A DNA stretch of 33,973 nucleotides from Oligoflexia bacterium (GTDB lineage: Bacteria; Bdellovibrionota; UBA1018), in contig JACMNQ010000067.1 in NCBI GenBank assembly GCA_014378465.1, forward strand, positions 1 through 33,973. The letters run 5' to 3'. The translations under genes and the position numbers were made by a program. Each line of letters starts with the position of its first letter. Positions within the stretch are counted from its first letter, which is position 1. The notes under the pieces are model-generated. The model was not told the DNA's origin and ran no database searches. It saw only the letters and a program-made list of their open reading frames with translations. This document shows, in pieces, positions 31,602 to 33,973 of this stretch.

Positions 31602-33680
31602 CTACTTCCTGCTCAGACTTTCCAGGTACGACTCGATGTCGAGCCGATCCGCATCCGTCAGGTCCTTGCCTTTGGGAGGCGGCGGCATGCTCTTGTCCTT
31701 GATGAGTCGCTGCTTGATTCTGCCCAGAATCCCGTCCTGAGCCCGTTTTCGGATCATGGCCACGGCAACGGCCTGCTCAGACGCGCTGGACTTTTCATCT
31801 GGAATGAACCCGAAATCAGCAGGAAGTCCGGGCCCACCGCTGTGGCAGGAAACGCAGTTGGCTTTGCCACTGCTCTGCACGAGAGCCTTGCCGCGCTCGA
31901 CCGATTGAGCGTCGAGCTTGCGAGAAATCGTCTCAACCTGCTGATTGAGGGGGTATGGCGCCGAAATCGCGGAAGTAGGCGTGCACATGCCCTGCGCCTT
32001 GAGGCCGGCGATGTGTTTTTCGTTTTCTTTTCTGAGGACATCACAAAGCTTCTTGTCCACTCCGATGAAGTCCCGATCGATCCCACCGCCGAGATCATCC
32101 ATGCAGCTGAAAGAAGCGCCGAACTGTCGTTTCACGCCCTGAGTGATCGCGCCTTTGGAGGCATCGCGGACGTTGGCGTTTTCCTGCGAGAGATCGGCGA
32201 GAACATTTCCGGATACGACCTCCGAGATATTCAGATCGAGACTGGGATCGCCGCCCGGAATGCCTGCACGGTAGCTGGAGTCCCCATCCAGTTTGAACTC
32301 CATGGTCCAGTCCCGGGGCTGCATCCCGATCTTTTTGGCGAGGGCATACATCACCGGTTGAGTCGCTTTGATCTTGTGATCCTTGATGATCGTGTCATCG
32401 GCCAGCTCGTCGCTGCGATCGATCTTGAAATTTCCCATGAGAGCTTCAATTTTCGTTTCGTCCCCAGAATCAAGGCAGCGGGCATCTTCCATGACGAGGT
32501 AGTACTTCAAGATCTCGTAGTCGGGACTGTTCTTCAAAAGCTGCGTGATCCGTCTGGCCATCAAATGACCGTAGGTATCGTTGAATCGAAGATTCGGTCG
32601 CAGAGCGTAGTCAGGCTCACCCTGCCCCAGACGGGTATACGGATAATACTCCTGATGCTTGCGTATCCCTTCATATTCCTGGCCGGCGGGAACCTTCGCC
32701 CAAGGCAGAGTTGAGAAGCACGGATTGTCCGCCTGATTTTTTCTGAACTTCTTGAAATCGTCCTTCTCCTGATGCCGCGCGATCACTTCCTTGGCGATGG
32801 TGTAGCCTTCAGGCATCTTGTTTTTGCTGGATGGATTGCGAAGCCGCGGAAAGTCCACCTCGGCCATGTTGTCGTCATTGGCCCCGTACACCGTGATCCC
32901 GCGCTTGCGATCCATGTCCCCCCAGGTGAAGTACTCCGGCCAATTGGGCTTCAGTGAAACTTTGCCGTTGATCGTGCTGCCGGCGTGACAGGCAATGCAG
33001 CTCGCCGGATCATTTTCCACGCGGTGATGGGGCGGAGGCAGGTTTCGCTTCATCGCCTGATTGCCAAAATCGAATTCCTTGGTCTTGAATTCGTTCGTCG
33101 CGTCGTCGAAGTACATCACTTCGACCTTGCCGTGGCTTTCATTCAGCGGGTCGCAGACGAAACTCATCGTCACTTTGCCGTCCATCGAGGAACGCAGCAC
33201 TCGCGGCCACATCGGGGAAACCTGATGCTCCCCTTTTCCTTTCTGCAAGCTCTTGGAATTCGTGACCAGGGTGAAACTCTGCAGCGACCCCTGAGGAATG
33301 GCCTGAAGGAAGTCCTGCATGGACTTCACGTCCTTTGAAGTCGCGAGCTCTTCGAGCTTCTTCACTCCAAGCGGAAGTTCAGAACAGTTCTGTCGTCTTG
33401 CCGGTTGACTCTGACCGATGTCGGGAACCTTGAGATCGAAGATCTCAGTTTTAGCGGCAGGAGCATCCACTGCCGCTTGCACGGATCTGGGAAGCTGGTT
33501 GTAATCAAAGGTATAGTCCCGATCGGCCGTGCGAAATTCGACGATCTTCTTTCCATTGCGCTCGATGACCGAATTGACGACGCCTTTCAGAACGAGTTGA
33601 AGGGGAGCCGGAGGTCCGGCCAGGGACGTGGCGATCAGCAGCAGCGGTGAAATGAGCGCGAAGAGCGGACGCGAGGACAT
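31602..33680 (-). CDS. c-type cytochrome-like protein with two CxxCH motifs, paralogue A
   Basis: This 692-aa exported protein has a signal peptide (to about residue 21), CIACH (228-232), CVSCH (609-613) and M665 (KSMPPPP), at almost the same positions as paralogue B. Several non-haem Cys are also conserved between the pair (C99, C176, C321, C402, C526, C546, C566 here), which suggests disulfides. The two genes arose by tandem duplication and form an operon with this one first. The long open frame on the opposite strand is a codon shadow. The ATG at 33680 has only a weak ribosome-binding site. Confidence 0.82.
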   Translation of the reverse strand: MSSRPLFALISPLLLIATSLAGPPAPLQLVLKGVVNSVIERNGKKIVEFRTADRDYTFDYNQLPRSVQAAVDAPAAKTEIFDLKVPDIGQSQPARRQNCSELPLGVKKLEELATSKDVKSMQDFLQAIPQGSLQSFTLVTNSKSLQKGKGEHQVSPMWPRVLRSSMDGKVTMSFVCDPLNESHGKVEVMYFDDATNEFKTKEFDFGNQAMKRNLPPPHHRVENDPASCIACHAGSTINGKVSLKPNWPEYFTWGDMDRKRGITVYGANDDNMAEVDFPRLRNPSSKNKMPEGYTIAKEVIARHQEKDDFKKFRKNQADNPCFSTLPWAKVPAGQEYEGIRKHQEYYPYTRLGQGEPDYALRPNLRFNDTYGHLMARRITQLLKNSPDYEILKYYLVMEDARCLDSGDETKIEALMGNFKIDRSDELADDTIIKDHKIKATQPVMYALAKKIGMQPRDWTMEFKLDGDSSYRAGIPGGDPSLDLNISEVVSGNVLADLSQENANVRDASKGAITQGVKRQFGASFSCMDDLGGGIDRDFIGVDKKLCDVLRKENEKHIAGLKAQGMCTPTSAISAPYPLNQQVETISRKLDAQSVERGKALVQSSGKANCVSCHSGGPGLPADFGFIPDEKSSASEQAVAVAMIRKRAQDGILGRIKQRLIKDKSMPPPPKGKDLTDADRLDIESYLESLSRK

Positions 33681-33696
33681 TCCCCGACTTTACCAG

Positions 33697-33715
33697 TGTC
33701 GGGTAAAACCCGACA
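33697..33715 (-). promoter_or_regulatory. leader hairpin before the cytochrome operon start
   Basis: TGTCGGGT (33697-33704 on the plus strand) and ACCCGACA (33708-33715) form a perfect 8-bp stem with an AAA loop, 16 nt before the ATG. On the mRNA, a third GTCGGGG lies directly in front of the ATG and could pair with ACCCGAC instead, so two mutually exclusive hairpins are possible. Confidence 0.55.
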
Positions 33716-33973
33716 TCGGCAGAAAATGCCCAAAGTACACAGTTTACAAGAGAGGTGAAAACTTTGCCGGTTCCACTGTCGTTCCGACGAGAGTGCAGCA
33801 AAGTAAGGCGGGCGGACAGCCCTTTAGAACCAGAATCTCCCTCAATAAAGTGAGGCCAGATCAAATATAACGGGGTTTTATAAATTGAGCAGGGCTCGCT
33901 GCTGTGTTCGGATGGGGTTACGACACCAACCATCTTTCGCACGAACCAGGAGCCCCGCCCGATGGGTAAACTA
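33716..33973. other. 258-bp upstream region of the cytochrome operon, window edge
   Basis: No gene is supported. AT-rich stretches around 33860-33885 contain TATAAA and TTATAT on the minus strand, possible -10 elements without a clear -35. Small inverted repeats CCTCA/TGAGG (near 33840-33855) and AGCAG/CTGCT (near 33889-33904) are present. Confidence 0.35.

Noticed and set aside
31533..32714. 393-aa open frame on the plus strand inside the cytochrome genes
   Set aside because: It runs antisense to two genes with clear haem motifs and signal peptides and has no recognisable domain; it reflects codon bias of the real genes.
33505..33942. 145-aa minus-strand open frame over the cytochrome A start
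   Set aside because: It overlaps the signal peptide of the real gene in another frame and has no domain features.

Overview
The window (about 34 kb, GC-rich, tightly packed) looks like chromosomal DNA of a Gram-negative bacterium, most likely in the Bdellovibrionota/Oligoflexia or a related delta-proteobacterial lineage. The basis is a TIGR02147-family regulator paired with a small secreted protein, a MinD-like ATPase next to a DnaJ/RodZ-like HTH protein, large multi-motif c-type cytochromes, many signal-peptide proteins of unknown function and sigma-54-type promoters. No rRNA, tRNA, CRISPR, IS element or prophage was seen. The lineage is an inference.

Layout, left to right. 1-5.2 kb: tandem hairpin repeat, a lipoprotein, a NUDIX hydrolase overlapping a convergent SprT-like metalloprotease, MutS2, and a secreted protein of unknown function. 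5.3-6.6 kb: a polyprenol/diacylglycerol kinase-like membrane protein with a consensus sigma-54 promoter, then a 469-bp intergenic region. 6.6-10.3 kb: a + strand operon of MinD-like ATPase, J-like/HTH protein, RluD-type pseudouridine synthase and PgeF/YfiH. 10.3-11.9 kb: a peptide-binding lipoprotein (- strand). 11.9-14.7 kb: CcdA/DsbD-like membrane protein, VKOR-DsbA fusion and TatD, almost gapless. 14.8-16.6 kb: TIGR02147 regulator plus secreted partner, ending in a terminator. 16.7-18.7 kb: YhaM-like exonuclease and a KirBac-type potassium channel, divergent. 18.7-24.5 kb: YgfZ, a giant protease/beta-propeller/outer-membrane protein, FabI and adenosine deaminase.

24.5-29.5 kb is the most unusual part. 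It holds a candidate structured small RNA with its own promoter and terminator. It also holds a c-di-GMP cluster: a diguanylate cyclase, a PilZ membrane protein, a truncated cyclase paralogue and a decayed third copy. The three cyclase copies share one 5' module, a -24/-12 promoter with a GACACATG box exactly 68 bp upstream of the -24 GG; the third promoter is degraded. A broken beta-lactamase-like gene lies among them. 29.5-33.7 kb holds two tandem paralogous c-type cytochromes (about 690 aa, two CxxCH motifs each) on the - strand, with a strong hairpin just before the first start codon.

Functional links: the VKOR-DsbA/CcdA operon suits disulfide and thiol handling in the periplasm, where the cytochromes, lipoproteins and outer-membrane protein act. 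The cyclase and PilZ protein can form a local c-di-GMP circuit driven by a sigma-54 activator that is not encoded here.
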